A stretch of DNA of 64,000 nucleotides, taken from the NCBI GenBank assembly GCA_902771725.1, contig CACXXT010000001.1, positions 62,001 through 126,000 on the forward strand, written 5' to 3'. The position numbers and the translations under genes are program-made. The notes under the pieces are model-generated. The model was not told where the DNA came from and did not search any database. It saw only the letters and a program-made list of their open reading frames with translations. Source of the DNA: an uncultured Bacteroidales bacterium (GTDB taxonomy: Bacteria > Bacteroidota > Bacteroidia > Bacteroidales > Bacteroidaceae). How positions within the stretch are numbered: the stretch's first letter is position 1; every line of letters starts with the position of its first letter. Positions 22,870 to 32,080 of this stretch are shown here, piece by piece.

Positions 22870-25617
22870 TATGATATAAACCCCGGAGTGGTAGGGAAGG
22901 GCGGAGGCGGAGCGCCCGCTGAGGTCATAGCATTTACTATTTGATGATTTACTATTTAAGGATTGGTTGTCAGGGGTGGACTTGATTTCCCGGATGGCAG
23001 TAGCATCGTAGGCGATGAGTTGGAAGGGAAAGGCGCGGAGGGTGGAGGTGGCAGCTGTCTGCAGCACACCGCTCTCATCGAGATTCCAGAACTTAAGTGA
23101 GGAGGTGGTGCTGCCAGTGTGGAGCGCATAGTGATCTGTGCCCATGGCCTGCTCCAGGTAGAAGGGGTAGTAGGCTGTGGAGGCTGTCTTGGCAGCGGTG
23201 CTAATCAAGAGGCTGTCGCCATCGACACGACTGACGAGATTGCATGCGGCGCGGTTGTTCTGTTCGATGTACCAGATCTGAGCGGCATTGGCGGCATCGC
23301 GCGGCTCGAAGGTAACAGGTTCACCCTTGGCGTGGGCTGTGAGGTAAGTATCCGTGTCGATGTGGCGGAGTAGGTAGGTGCCGGGAGCCAGCTGTGCACT
23401 CTCGTCGGCTTTCACGTAGAGGTCGAAGGTGATGGTGTACTCCACATCGCGCAGGCGGAATGTTGCAGAGTAGGTGCCGGAGGTTTGTACGTCCTCGAGG
23501 GTGAGTGTGGCTCCTGTGCTGCCGTCGTTCCAAGTGACGTCAGCGGCTTTCACGGCAGTGGGCAGAGTGAGGCCGAGAGTTACCGAGGAGCCAGCGGCGG
23601 CTACGGCCTGACGGGTGGCAGCGGGCGAGCCTTCGTTGATGATGACGTAGGGCTCGGCAGCAACCATGCGGACATCGAAAGTCATCGTGCTGACTGCACC
23701 GCCCTGGCTGCGGTACTCCACGGTGTATTGGGCGTCGGCTGTCACGCTGCGTGTGATGCTCTCGGTAGTGGCTTTGGTGCTCCACTTATAGGTTCCCCAG
23801 CCCATGGCGGGTGTGGCGGCGAGTGTGACGCTCTTACCATAGAGAACATCGATGGTGGTGCCCTCAATGGTGTTGCCGCCGTAGGTGATGCGCGGTGTCA
23901 GCAGGTCAGGTGTGCAGTCTCCGTCCACGGCGATGGCGAAGGAGAGCTGACTCTCGATGACGTTCTTGTTCGTGTAGGTGACGCGGTAGATGAAGCTGCG
24001 GTCGGTCTGGATGGTGATGTCGCGGGTCTGCTCTCCCGTGTTCCACTGCCAGTTTCCTGTGTCCTCCTCGCCCTCAGGCAGTTGCGGCATGAGTTTCAGG
24101 GTCTGTCCTGCGGGCACGCATGTATTATTATTTAAGGTGAAGGTGTTGACGAGTCCTCCCAGTTCGTTGTGGCTGATGACCTTTCCGACGACGAGCTTGC
24201 GGGTCTTCTCCTGGGCAAGCGATGGGATGAGGTTCGTTGTGATGGAGCCGCTGTATTCCATTCGTGGCGAGAGCTCCGTGGGTACGCGGTCAGCGGGGCA
24301 GAGCTGTTCGTCGCGCGTGTTCATGAGCACGCTGTAGCCCAGATGGTCGTATCCGCCACTGGTGCCTCCCTGTCCTCCCTCGTCGATGCCCATATTCTTG
24401 TATGAGACCTCGGAGAAAGGCATCTTCACTCCCTTCACGCCTTCGTAGATTCCGATGACGGTGCCCCAGTAGGGTCGCATCTGTGCGCCCAGGGCAGGAC
24501 CTTCCATGACGTAGGCACGTGCATCGCTATAGTAGTATCCGCTGCTGCCGTACTGATAGTTCGTCCACGGCAGTCCTTCGATACTCTGGGTCTGAGCTGC
24601 CACGTATTCAATTCCGGCAGCCAGGCGGTGGTCCATGTATGCGAAGAGGTCGTCGCCCTGATTCCACCCGACTTTGGCCATGTCAATCGCGAGTCCCAGT
24701 GCCATGGCGGAGTGACCTGTGTCGCGCCCGCTCTCGTTCATCTGTCCGAGTTGTCCGTAGGCTCCCGTCTCGAGTTCACTGGCTGAGGTGGTGACGACGA
24801 GGTTGCCGAGGAACTCAGTGAGGCCGTCGTTCTTGATGGGCACTTCCGTGCGCTTGTCCTTGAAGGTGCCGCACTGGTCGTACTTGAAGTAGGACATACC
24901 CTGGTTGTAGAGGAAGACGTCGTCGCAGAGGATGCCGATCATGCTGACGCAGAGGGCGTTGCAGAGTCCCCAGTTGCTCCAGTAGTGCCCCGGAGCCTGC
25001 CACCACTTGCCGTTGTTCTCCCAGGTGCCGTTGCGTCCTCGCAGGAAGCCGATGGCCTTGGGGTACCATACACTGAGCATCCATTGTTTGAATTGCTCGA
25101 ACTGCTCGGCCGGCCATCCTTCGTAGTCTCGCATGAGTTCTGCTGCTTGAGCGAACTGGTATCCATAGAGTCCGCTGGCGAGGGCGTAGTTGCTGTCGCC
25201 GCTGACGTCCTTGGTGGTGTTGGCCCATGCCATGAGGATGCGCACGGCGGCATTGGCGTTCGCCTTGTTGCCTGCCAGTTTCCAACGGAGTGCGTTCTGA
25301 TAAGCCATAGTGGCGCCGCGACAAGCATTGATGTAGTTCTCGCCTTGTCCGCCCCCGCGTACGATGACTTCCACGGGAGAAGTTTGCACGTTGGACTGTG
25401 AGTAGGCAGCACTGGTGAGTTTCTGGTAGGCGGACTTTACGGTTTTGTTGCCGGCAGCAATCTGAGCCTTCACGCGGTCGAAGTCGGCCTGCGTGTGGAG
25501 TCCTCCGGGATGGATGAAACCACGGTCGGGCTGGGCCAGTGCTGGCGCCATGTCAAATGTGAAATGGAAAATGGAGAATTGGACTGCAAAGAGCAGTGCG
25601 AGGGCGAGTCGTTTCAT
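22843..25617 (-). CDS. Alginate-lyase-superfamily polysaccharide lyase (PL38-like) with C-terminal sorting-like tail
   Basis: A 924-residue secreted protein; signal peptide 1-29 (ending PALAQ). Residues about 35-400 form an (alpha/alpha) toroid of the alginate lyase superfamily, with ENNGKWWQAPGHYWSNWG (200-217) and GQMNESGRDTGHSAMALG (291-308). The NESGRDxGH motif is shared with the two-domain enzyme at 16853. PL38 members cleave glucuronan-type chains; that substrate is likely but not proven. The middle (about 440-760) has repeated Ig-like beta domains. A domain with DTDTYLTAHAKGEP may be ricin-like. The end reads CYDLSGRSASALPYHSGVYIINGRKVLMK in outline, similar to T9SS type A tails. It is the last gene of the GH13-GH88-lyase operon (6-bp gap after GH88). 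Confidence 0.82.
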   Translation of the reverse strand: MKRLALALLFAVQFSIFHFTFDMAPALAQPDRGFIHPGGLHTQADFDRVKAQIAAGNKTVKSAYQKLTSAAYSQSNVQTSPVEVIVRGGGQGENYINACRGATMAYQNALRWKLAGNKANANAAVRILMAWANTTKDVSGDSNYALASGLYGYQFAQAAELMRDYEGWPAEQFEQFKQWMLSVWYPKAIGFLRGRNGTWENNGKWWQAPGHYWSNWGLCNALCVSMIGILCDDVFLYNQGMSYFKYDQCGTFKDKRTEVPIKNDGLTEFLGNLVVTTSASELETGAYGQLGQMNESGRDTGHSAMALGLAIDMAKVGWNQGDDLFAYMDHRLAAGIEYVAAQTQSIEGLPWTNYQYGSSGYYYSDARAYVMEGPALGAQMRPYWGTVIGIYEGVKGVKMPFSEVSYKNMGIDEGGQGGTSGGYDHLGYSVLMNTRDEQLCPADRVPTELSPRMEYSGSITTNLIPSLAQEKTRKLVVGKVISHNELGGLVNTFTLNNNTCVPAGQTLKLMPQLPEGEEDTGNWQWNTGEQTRDITIQTDRSFIYRVTYTNKNVIESQLSFAIAVDGDCTPDLLTPRITYGGNTIEGTTIDVLYGKSVTLAATPAMGWGTYKWSTKATTESITRSVTADAQYTVEYRSQGGAVSTMTFDVRMVAAEPYVIINEGSPAATRQAVAAAGSSVTLGLTLPTAVKAADVTWNDGSTGATLTLEDVQTSGTYSATFRLRDVEYTITFDLYVKADESAQLAPGTYLLRHIDTDTYLTAHAKGEPVTFEPRDAANAAQIWYIEQNNRAACNLVSRVDGDSLLISTAAKTASTAYYPFYLEQAMGTDHYALHTGSTTSSLKFWNLDESGVLQTAATSTLRAFPFQLIAYDATAIREIKSTPDNQSLNSKSSNSKCYDLSGRSASALPYHSGVYIINGRKVLMK
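25550..25578. repeat. AT-rich repeat inside the second lyase signal peptide
   Basis: 27/29 bases identical to 19215-19243, in the same frame. See that entry. Confidence 0.75.
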
Positions 25618-25623
25618 TGTGTG

Positions 25624-26970
25624 TTATCGGTAGAGGGCTTTGTATCGGTTGAGAGCTTCGAGGTAGTAGTAGTCGGCATAGATGATGGGAACATCGATTT
25701 CCGAACCTGCTGGGTGATTGCCGGTGCTGTGGAGCAGGAATGCGCTGCACAGGGGTGCAGCCTGATACGCTGGGCTGCTGAGGCTCTGGAGCATGTTTCG
25801 TGCGGCATTGCAGTACGTTTCCCGCTTCTCTGGATCAGCGTATTGCTGCAGTTCTAGCAGGCTGCTTGCGACGACGCAGGCAGCAGAGGCGTCCTTCGGA
25901 GCCTGCTGTCCGCGCGGGTCATCGAAGTCCCAGAGGGGCACCCAGTCGTCTGATGTCTCCTGCAAACGTCGGAGAAAGGCATCGGCAGCACGCTGCGCCA
26001 TGTCGAGGAAGCGCTGTTCGCGGGTGAAGCGGTAGATGGTCGTGAAGCCGTAGACCGCCCATGCCTGACCGCGGGTCCAGGTGCTGCTGTCGGCCAGCCC
26101 CTGGTGTGTCACGCCATGGATGAAGTGACCGTCCAGAGTGTCGTAGACGGCGACATGATAGCAGGTGGCATCGGGACGGAAGTGATGCCGAAGGGTGGTC
26201 TCGGCATGGCGCACGGCAATCTGGTAGAGCGGCGATTCCTCGGGACGGAGGCAGGTTTCTTCCTCTTCGCCGGAAGCATTGGGATTAGCCCTCTGCCCGG
26301 CTGCCCAGCAGAGCAGTTCGAGGTTAATCATGTTGTCCATGATGGTGTTGTGCCCGCCGAACATCTGGATGTTCCGTGGCCAGGAGAGGATGGTTCCCAC
26401 CGTGGGGTTGAAAAGCGTGGCGAGGGAATCGGCAGCGCGCAGGCAGAGGTCGCGGAACCGGTCGCAGAGGGCTCTGTCCTCAGTACGCTGTTCCGCGGGC
26501 AGATCCTGGCGCTGGAGTTCCTGTTCCAACACCCGCAGCCCTGTCCCGGCGCTGCAGAAGACGAGGAACCCCAGGTCGTGGTCCAGGACCGGACGATCCA
26601 CCACGCGGTACATGGCCAGCGTGGCGTCGGCGGCAGCTCGGCGCACCTTCAGTGAACTCTCAGTGGTGTTTCCGGCACGGAGCTGTGCCTCGTAGTCCAG
26701 CCAGAGGATGCCGGGCCAGAAGCCGCTGCACCACTCTTCGGCACAGAGCGGCCGGCAACTCCAGACGCTGTCGCCAGGTGCCACATTGCGGGGCATCATG
26801 GTCGTATCAATGGTGCCCGAGGATGATAGCTGATCCAGGGCGCGGTGAACTTGGCGGTCGCATAGATCCAGCGCGGCATCGACATCGAAGTCAGGGGTGC
26901 GACCAGCAGGCGAGCAGGCGACGAGCAGGCCTGCGAAGAGAAGTGCAGCGGTGGAGCGGAGGACGTTCAT
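25624..26970 (-). CDS. GH88 unsaturated glucuronyl hydrolase (lipoprotein)
   Basis: A 448-residue (alpha/alpha)6-barrel enzyme with a lipoprotein signal (lipid Cys at 19 in LLVACS). GH88 enzymes hydrate and remove the 4,5-unsaturated uronic acid left at the non-reducing end by a polysaccharide lyase, releasing it for metabolism. Conserved sites are Asp132 in DHDLGF and Asp212 in NTIMDNMINLELL, equivalent to the two catalytic Asp of Bacillus UGL; others are HQGLADSSTWTRGQAWAVYGF in outline and GSEIDVPIIYADYYYLEA. It lies between the SusA-like GH13 gene (12-bp gap) and the lyase (6-bp gap), so lyase product processing is the obvious role. Confidence 0.93.
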   Translation of the reverse strand: MNVLRSTAALLFAGLLVACSPAGRTPDFDVDAALDLCDRQVHRALDQLSSSGTIDTTMMPRNVAPGDSVWSCRPLCAEEWCSGFWPGILWLDYEAQLRAGNTTESSLKVRRAAADATLAMYRVVDRPVLDHDLGFLVFCSAGTGLRVLEQELQRQDLPAEQRTEDRALCDRFRDLCLRAADSLATLFNPTVGTILSWPRNIQMFGGHNTIMDNMINLELLCWAAGQRANPNASGEEEETCLRPEESPLYQIAVRHAETTLRHHFRPDATCYHVAVYDTLDGHFIHGVTHQGLADSSTWTRGQAWAVYGFTTIYRFTREQRFLDMAQRAADAFLRRLQETSDDWVPLWDFDDPRGQQAPKDASAACVVASSLLELQQYADPEKRETYCNAARNMLQSLSSPAYQAAPLCSAFLLHSTGNHPAGSEIDVPIIYADYYYLEALNRYKALYR

Positions 26971-26982
26971 CTTTCTTTTTCT

Positions 26983-28956
26983 TTATTGGAGTTCGAGAAC
27001 GAGCCCTTCGCGCGGAGCGAGCTGGACATCCTGCGAGAGGTCGAAGTGGCGGTCTGTGGGGATGTCGATGGCTTCCAGACTGGTGGCCGTCCCTTTGGTA
27101 TCCAGGAGTTCAGCGAAGCGGCTGACCTCCATTGTGGCCTCGTGGTCCGTGCCGTTGACGACGGTGATGACCGTGTTGCGGTGCCATCGGCGGGCAACAA
27201 CGTAGACTCCTTTCCACGGCGAGAACTGCGTCGTGTAGCCGCGGATGATGGTCTCGTTGCCCTGTCGCCAGTGCAGCAGACGGCTCAGCCACTGCACCAT
27301 GGCTTCCTGTTCGGGTGTGCGTCCTTCGGGGGTGAAGGCGTTGCGCTCGTCGCCGGGGAATCCTCCGGGGAAGTCACAGCGCACGTTGCCGTCGGTGACC
27401 GCCTTGGTGCCGTCCATCAGGATTTCGGTACCATAGTAGATCTGCGGTATGCGTGGCAAGGTCAGCAGCAACGCCAGCGCCTGCTTCAGTTTCTCCACGC
27501 GGTAGGGTCCTTCGGCCGTCCCGAGGAAGCGGTCTGTGTCGTGGTTGTCCACGAAGGCCATCACGTGCGAGGGGTCTTCATAAAGGTAATCATAGACGAG
27601 GCTGTTGTAGATGCGGTTGTATCCATCCCACCATCCGTCGGTCTCCTCGTTCTTGGTCTTGGCCAGCTTGTCGAAGAAGCTGAAGTCCATGACGGTTTTC
27701 AGGTAAGAGTTCTCTTCGGGTGGTACCAGCCTGGAGTCCTTCTGCCACGATGCGGTGTAGGGCGGTTCTGTCACCCAGGTCTCTCCCACGACATTGAAAT
27801 TCGGATATTCCTCGTCCAGGCGTTTCATCCAGCGTGCCATGCCGTGGGCATCGGCGTAGGGGTAGGTGTCCATGCGTATTCCGTTGATGCCCGCCGTCTC
27901 TATCCACCAAATGCTGTTCTGGATGAGGTAGGTCATGACGTGCGGGTTTCGGTGGTTGAGGTCTGGCATGGTGGGTACGAACCATCCGTCCACACTCTCC
28001 CGCAGGTCCACGTCGGAGTGATACGGGTCACGGATGGAGGTGAGCTTGTAGCTGGTCTGGAGGAAGGCGTCGGTGGTATGGATCTCGCCCTGATCGTTAC
28101 GGCGGTCGTTACCCTGCAGCCACTCGGGGCAGTTCAGCCAGTCCCTGCTGGGGAGGTCGCTGACCCATGGATGCTCGAATCCGCAGTGGTTGAAGATCAT
28201 GTCCATGACCACCTTGAGTCCTTTCTGGTGGGCTTCGTCGATGAGGAGCCGGTACTGCTCGTTGGAACCGAAGCGCGGATCCACGCGGTAGTAGTCCGTG
28301 GTGGCGTAGCCGTGGTAAGTGCTGAAGTCATGATCGTCCGGGGAGTTGTTCTCCAGCACGGGCGTGAACCAGAGGGCTGTGACCCCCAGTTGCTTGAAGT
28401 AGCCCAGATGTTCGCGTATACCCTCGAGGTCTCCCCCGTGGCGGAGGCTAGGCTGCGAGCGATCCTCGCGGTAGGGGTTGAGTCCTGCGATTTGCTGCGG
28501 GTGGTTAGGCCCTTGGGCAAAGCGGTCGGGCATGAGCATATAGAGCACGTCGGCGTTGGTGAATCCCTCGCGCTCCTCGCCTGCCATCTCGCGCTCTTTC
28601 AGGCGGTAGCGCACGATAGTCTTGTCCTCGGTGCCGGGGCGGGTGAAGGCGATGGGCAGTTCCCCGGCCTTTGCGCCCTGCAGGTTCAAGTAGATGAGGA
28701 GGTAGTTCGGCGAGTCCAGACGTACGACGGAGTCTACCTTGGCTCCGTCCACCGCGACCTCTGCGTCGCGGATGCCGGTTCCATAGACCATCAGCTGGAG
28801 TGCCGGGTCTTTCATTCCCACGTACCAGTCCGTGGGGTCGATGCGGGAAATTTCGACGGCACCATTGCCGTCATCGAGGAAAGCAGCGGGCCGCTGGTTG
28901 TTGCAGGCGAGCAGGAGTGCTGCTCCGCAGAGAAGAGAAAATAAAGAGCGTTTCAT
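26983..28956 (-). CDS. SusA-like GH13 enzyme (neopullulanase/cyclomaltodextrinase type)
   Basis: A 657-residue lipoprotein (lipid Cys at 18 in LLLACNN). An N-terminal Ig-like cyclomaltodextrinase domain (about 33-120) precedes the GH13 barrel (about 135-520) and a C-terminal beta domain. The three catalytic acids are Asp363 (GIRMDTYP), Glu392 (VVGETWV) and Asp473 (VDNHDTDRF); MPDRFAQG and GDLEGI are typical of SusA-type enzymes. SusA cleaves maltodextrins and pullulan in the periplasm. It is not in the starch locus 18 kb away but heads the operon with GH88 and the lyase, suggesting the target polymer carries alpha-glucosidic branches or links. A -7 motif lies 46 bases upstream. Confidence 0.92.
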   Translation of the reverse strand: MKRSLFSLLCGAALLLACNNQRPAAFLDDGNGAVEISRIDPTDWYVGMKDPALQLMVYGTGIRDAEVAVDGAKVDSVVRLDSPNYLLIYLNLQGAKAGELPIAFTRPGTEDKTIVRYRLKEREMAGEEREGFTNADVLYMLMPDRFAQGPNHPQQIAGLNPYREDRSQPSLRHGGDLEGIREHLGYFKQLGVTALWFTPVLENNSPDDHDFSTYHGYATTDYYRVDPRFGSNEQYRLLIDEAHQKGLKVVMDMIFNHCGFEHPWVSDLPSRDWLNCPEWLQGNDRRNDQGEIHTTDAFLQTSYKLTSIRDPYHSDVDLRESVDGWFVPTMPDLNHRNPHVMTYLIQNSIWWIETAGINGIRMDTYPYADAHGMARWMKRLDEEYPNFNVVGETWVTEPPYTASWQKDSRLVPPEENSYLKTVMDFSFFDKLAKTKNEETDGWWDGYNRIYNSLVYDYLYEDPSHVMAFVDNHDTDRFLGTAEGPYRVEKLKQALALLLTLPRIPQIYYGTEILMDGTKAVTDGNVRCDFPGGFPGDERNAFTPEGRTPEQEAMVQWLSRLLHWRQGNETIIRGYTTQFSPWKGVYVVARRWHRNTVITVVNGTDHEATMEVSRFAELLDTKGTATSLEAIDIPTDRHFDLSQDVQLAPREGLVLELQ

Positions 28957-29002
28957 ATTCGTATGAGATAACTTAGTTCGAGTGAGTATCGACTTTGCTG
29001 TG

Positions 29003-29010
29003 CAAAAATA
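29003..29010 (-). promoter_or_regulatory. -7 promoter element of the GH13-GH88-lyase operon
   Basis: Minus-strand TATTTTTG fits TAnnTTTG, 46 bases before the GH13 start. It lies in the 178-base gap after the GH106-like gene, so the downstream trio may be transcribed separately. Confidence 0.55.
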
Positions 29011-29134
29011 CGTTATTTCTTTCTTTCGCTCCTATTTCCGTCCGTCTTTTTTGTCAATAATTGTCTTTTCTGCGTTCTTTTTCAGTTTAAATGCTTCAAA
29101 ATGTACATTCTCTGCTTCGAATCTACTGCCGGGA

Positions 29135-32059
29135 TTATCGGGTTACGACCTTGCGCCCGCCAGCGATGTAGAGCCCTGCCCGCAGTCTGGAGGACCAGGC
29201 GGTAGGTATCCCTTGAAGGTTAAAGATGGTGTTAGTGGTTCCGGTGAATGGTGCTCCTTCAGGCGTCGATGGGAAGAATACGGCGTCCAAGAGCGGTGTC
29301 TGTGAGAGCCATGAATAGACGTCGCTGCTCATCTGACCGGCTACGCGCAGCCAGCCGTCTGTGAGCCTTCCAGCAGAGAAGGGATTCTTGTTCTCGAAGT
29401 CTGCCTCGAAGAGAACCTCACCCTTGGATCCGCGTAGGCGAACATTATCAAAGCGGGCGATTTCCGTTTTACCATAAGTGTCATCATGTGACTGACGGAA
29501 TCCGATACGTCCGTAGGGGAAGGTGCCGCTGCGTTCGTCTACGAGGATATTGTTGATATAGGTACACACATATGACTCTTCATCAATTTCCAGTCTGATG
29601 TTGAAGGGCACGCCGGGTTGTATGGCAGCCTCTGCAGGCAGGTTGATTTCAGCCAACACCGAAGCCTGTCCGCCCATCCAACGATGAGGACGCAATCGGG
29701 GCCGAGCAGGATCCGAAACGTTGAATTGCCACATATAGTAGCTATTGTTGTCCGAACGGGCGAAGCAGAGTCCGGCGCTGAGCTGATCTATTTGCACCTG
29801 AGCCTCAATGGTGTATGTGGATTTAGCCTCGGGCAAGTCGTCGGGCGTGGCGTTCTTTGTCAGCAGGGCGTCGTCCACGAGGAACACTGACTGGTTGGGA
29901 CGCAGTTTCAGTGTGAAGGAACCTTCGGGTGTCAATTGGAGGGTAGTAACGCGCCCTGTGTGAGGGTCGAGCAACGAACAGGCAGTAGGGACTGAGGCCA
30001 GTGTGATGACATTCTCTGCGGTAGAGTTGTCGATATTTCCGAAGAAGAAGACATCACGTCCCTCCACCTGTTTGTGAATGTAGTTGAAGGGATGTTGGCT
30101 GCTGGTGAATAGCACATCGCGCTGCGGAAGCAGTTCGTTAATAGCCTGCAGCAAGGATTTCTCGGTAGGAGAGGCTACAAACAGTGCTGGGCGATGTTCC
30201 TCGTCGCCCGCCAGCATACGTGCAACGACCTGTTGCACAGTCTCGTCGTTGCCTATAGGGTCGGCGCAACTCGTAGGCTTCTGAGAGGTGAAAATGACGC
30301 CTACACCAGCTTCCCACGCTTGCTCGATCTTCTGGAGATTCGATGAGGAAATGCAGGCCACACCAGGCAGGATGATGAGGCGGAACTGTTCGGTATTTAC
30401 GGCATTGGAGAGTAGGAGCCTGTTGTCGCTGACAGTACAACGGTCATCAATGACTTCCGGATGCAGGTAAGTGAAATCGATACCCAGCTGATCGGTGAGC
30501 AGGCGGGAAACACGAGGATAATCCGTTTTGGGAATTTCCACACCGCCTTCGTAGTAGCCCTTGGGTCCATCGAAGACGTGACCTGCGTACATCGTCTGAA
30601 TGGGATAGAGCACGGCCACGTCTGCCACATGGCGAGCGGGTCGTTGCAATAGGTAGTTCAGACGAGCCAGGAAGAGGTTAAAGGTGGGTAACTCGCGGTT
30701 GTAGAGGCTGTTGCGCCACGAGAGTTCTGGCAGGAAGGTGACATTCTTGTCATCGTACCACACAGCGTGGGGTATCAGGTGATTGATTCCCTTGGTGTAC
30801 TGCTCAATGGCGACCTGGTAGAGCTGTTCCATGGGGATGTTTCCCATGGCTCCATAGGTTTCCGACATCACATAGTCCTTGTCCCAGCAGTTGGCAGACG
30901 AGGAAACCACTTTGTAGTAATCCTCTGTAGGGCGTCCGCCACCAATCTTGTCGATGCCGGGCATGGACAGGTGCTTGCCCACAAGCATTAGATCGCCTGC
31001 CACGCTGGTGGGGTTGGCAATTTCCTCTTGATCCTGATGGCCAGTGGCCAGGATTCCATGAGCTGCCGCCCAGTCGCCGATGGTCTTCATGAACCCTTCG
31101 CTATAGAGCGTGGAGTGAAGCCCGAAAAGACTGTTGCGTGCCCAGTTTGTGCGCTTACCGATGTCATACCATAAGGCGGGGTAGAGCAGTTCCGGTGACT
31201 CGCCATAACGTTGCATATACTGTTCATTGAAATTGTCAGTCCACATACGTCCTTGGGCACGGTACATCGTAGGTTCATCGAAGAACGTGGAAGTGATGGT
31301 CTTCCCGAAGAAGTCAGCAAAGCGGGTGTAGTATTGCTCGTGTGTATCCTGGATGAAGAGCTTGACGGCTTCCTGCGAGAGGTAGTCCACGTTCGGGTCG
31401 CCGTCCACCACGGATTCGAATTGCAGAATCCGCCAGCCAGAGGCAGTCGGTGGAGTCCAAGTGAGGTGACCTGTGGCCGAATCGAAGTAGTCGCGCAGGG
31501 GCTGAACTTCTTTCGTCTTGGTGTTCCATGCAACGAGTGCCATCAGTTTTCCGTTGAGTTTCAGGTCGCGGTCAAAAGTATTTCCGGTAGTGATGTGGTA
31601 TTCGGTCTTGTCGAGGCGCTTCACGGTCGCTTCAGGATGGTTATTCTTGAAGGTTGTCACGCCGGAACCGTTGATGGCTCCCATGCTTCCTGAAGGGAAA
31701 CCGTACTCGTCGTAGATGGACATTTGGGCTCCCAGTGCCTGTGCCTGCTCCAGAGCACGGCGGTAGAGCTCAAAGTATGCTTCCGACAGATACTCTGGTC
31801 GGAACCCCTCGCCGAAAGGAAGGATGGCTCCGCCCCCGTAGTTGTCCTTCTCCACCATTTGGCTAAGCTGGTTCTCCAAGGTTGTGGCTTGGATGGTTGT
31901 GTTGTTCCAGAACCAAAGCGGTACCGGTTTCCATTTGATTCCCGGCATGGCAAATTCTTTGGTCTCATAGGGCGGTTGGTCGGCAGCCCGAAGTGCTGCT
32001 GGCAAGGTCGCAAGGAGGCAGCAGCCCGCGAGAGCAGCATACAATTTTCTCTGATTCAT
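29135..32059 (-). CDS. GH106-like glycosidase with LamG-like module and sorting-like tail
   Basis: A 974-residue secreted protein; signal peptide 1-26 (MNQRKLYAALAG to LRAAD); an ATG nine bases upstream is possible. The main part resembles GH106 alpha-L-rhamnosidases: PVPLWFWNN near the N-terminus, YGGGAILPFGEGF, MSIYDEYGFPSGSMG, and STFFDEP. GH106 enzymes remove alpha-L-rhamnose with inversion. Residues about 748-886 are a concanavalin-like module (AGLCFARSDNNSYYMWQFN) that recurs twice in the adjacent GH78. The C-terminus RAGLYIAGGRKVVTR is almost the same as that of the GH78 and resembles T9SS type A tails. The gap from GH78 is 21 bases. GH106 is the best guess; a related uncharacterised glycosidase family is possible. 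Confidence 0.78.
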   Translation of the reverse strand: MNQRKLYAALAGCCLLATLPAALRAADQPPYETKEFAMPGIKWKPVPLWFWNNTTIQATTLENQLSQMVEKDNYGGGAILPFGEGFRPEYLSEAYFELYRRALEQAQALGAQMSIYDEYGFPSGSMGAINGSGVTTFKNNHPEATVKRLDKTEYHITTGNTFDRDLKLNGKLMALVAWNTKTKEVQPLRDYFDSATGHLTWTPPTASGWRILQFESVVDGDPNVDYLSQEAVKLFIQDTHEQYYTRFADFFGKTITSTFFDEPTMYRAQGRMWTDNFNEQYMQRYGESPELLYPALWYDIGKRTNWARNSLFGLHSTLYSEGFMKTIGDWAAAHGILATGHQDQEEIANPTSVAGDLMLVGKHLSMPGIDKIGGGRPTEDYYKVVSSSANCWDKDYVMSETYGAMGNIPMEQLYQVAIEQYTKGINHLIPHAVWYDDKNVTFLPELSWRNSLYNRELPTFNLFLARLNYLLQRPARHVADVAVLYPIQTMYAGHVFDGPKGYYEGGVEIPKTDYPRVSRLLTDQLGIDFTYLHPEVIDDRCTVSDNRLLLSNAVNTEQFRLIILPGVACISSSNLQKIEQAWEAGVGVIFTSQKPTSCADPIGNDETVQQVVARMLAGDEEHRPALFVASPTEKSLLQAINELLPQRDVLFTSSQHPFNYIHKQVEGRDVFFFGNIDNSTAENVITLASVPTACSLLDPHTGRVTTLQLTPEGSFTLKLRPNQSVFLVDDALLTKNATPDDLPEAKSTYTIEAQVQIDQLSAGLCFARSDNNSYYMWQFNVSDPARPRLRPHRWMGGQASVLAEINLPAEAAIQPGVPFNIRLEIDEESYVCTYINNILVDERSGTFPYGRIGFRQSHDDTYGKTEIARFDNVRLRGSKGEVLFEADFENKNPFSAGRLTDGWLRVAGQMSSDVYSWLSQTPLLDAVFFPSTPEGAPFTGTTNTIFNLQGIPTAWSSRLRAGLYIAGGRKVVTR

Positions 32060-32080
32060 GAATCTCATATCTCAAAAAGA

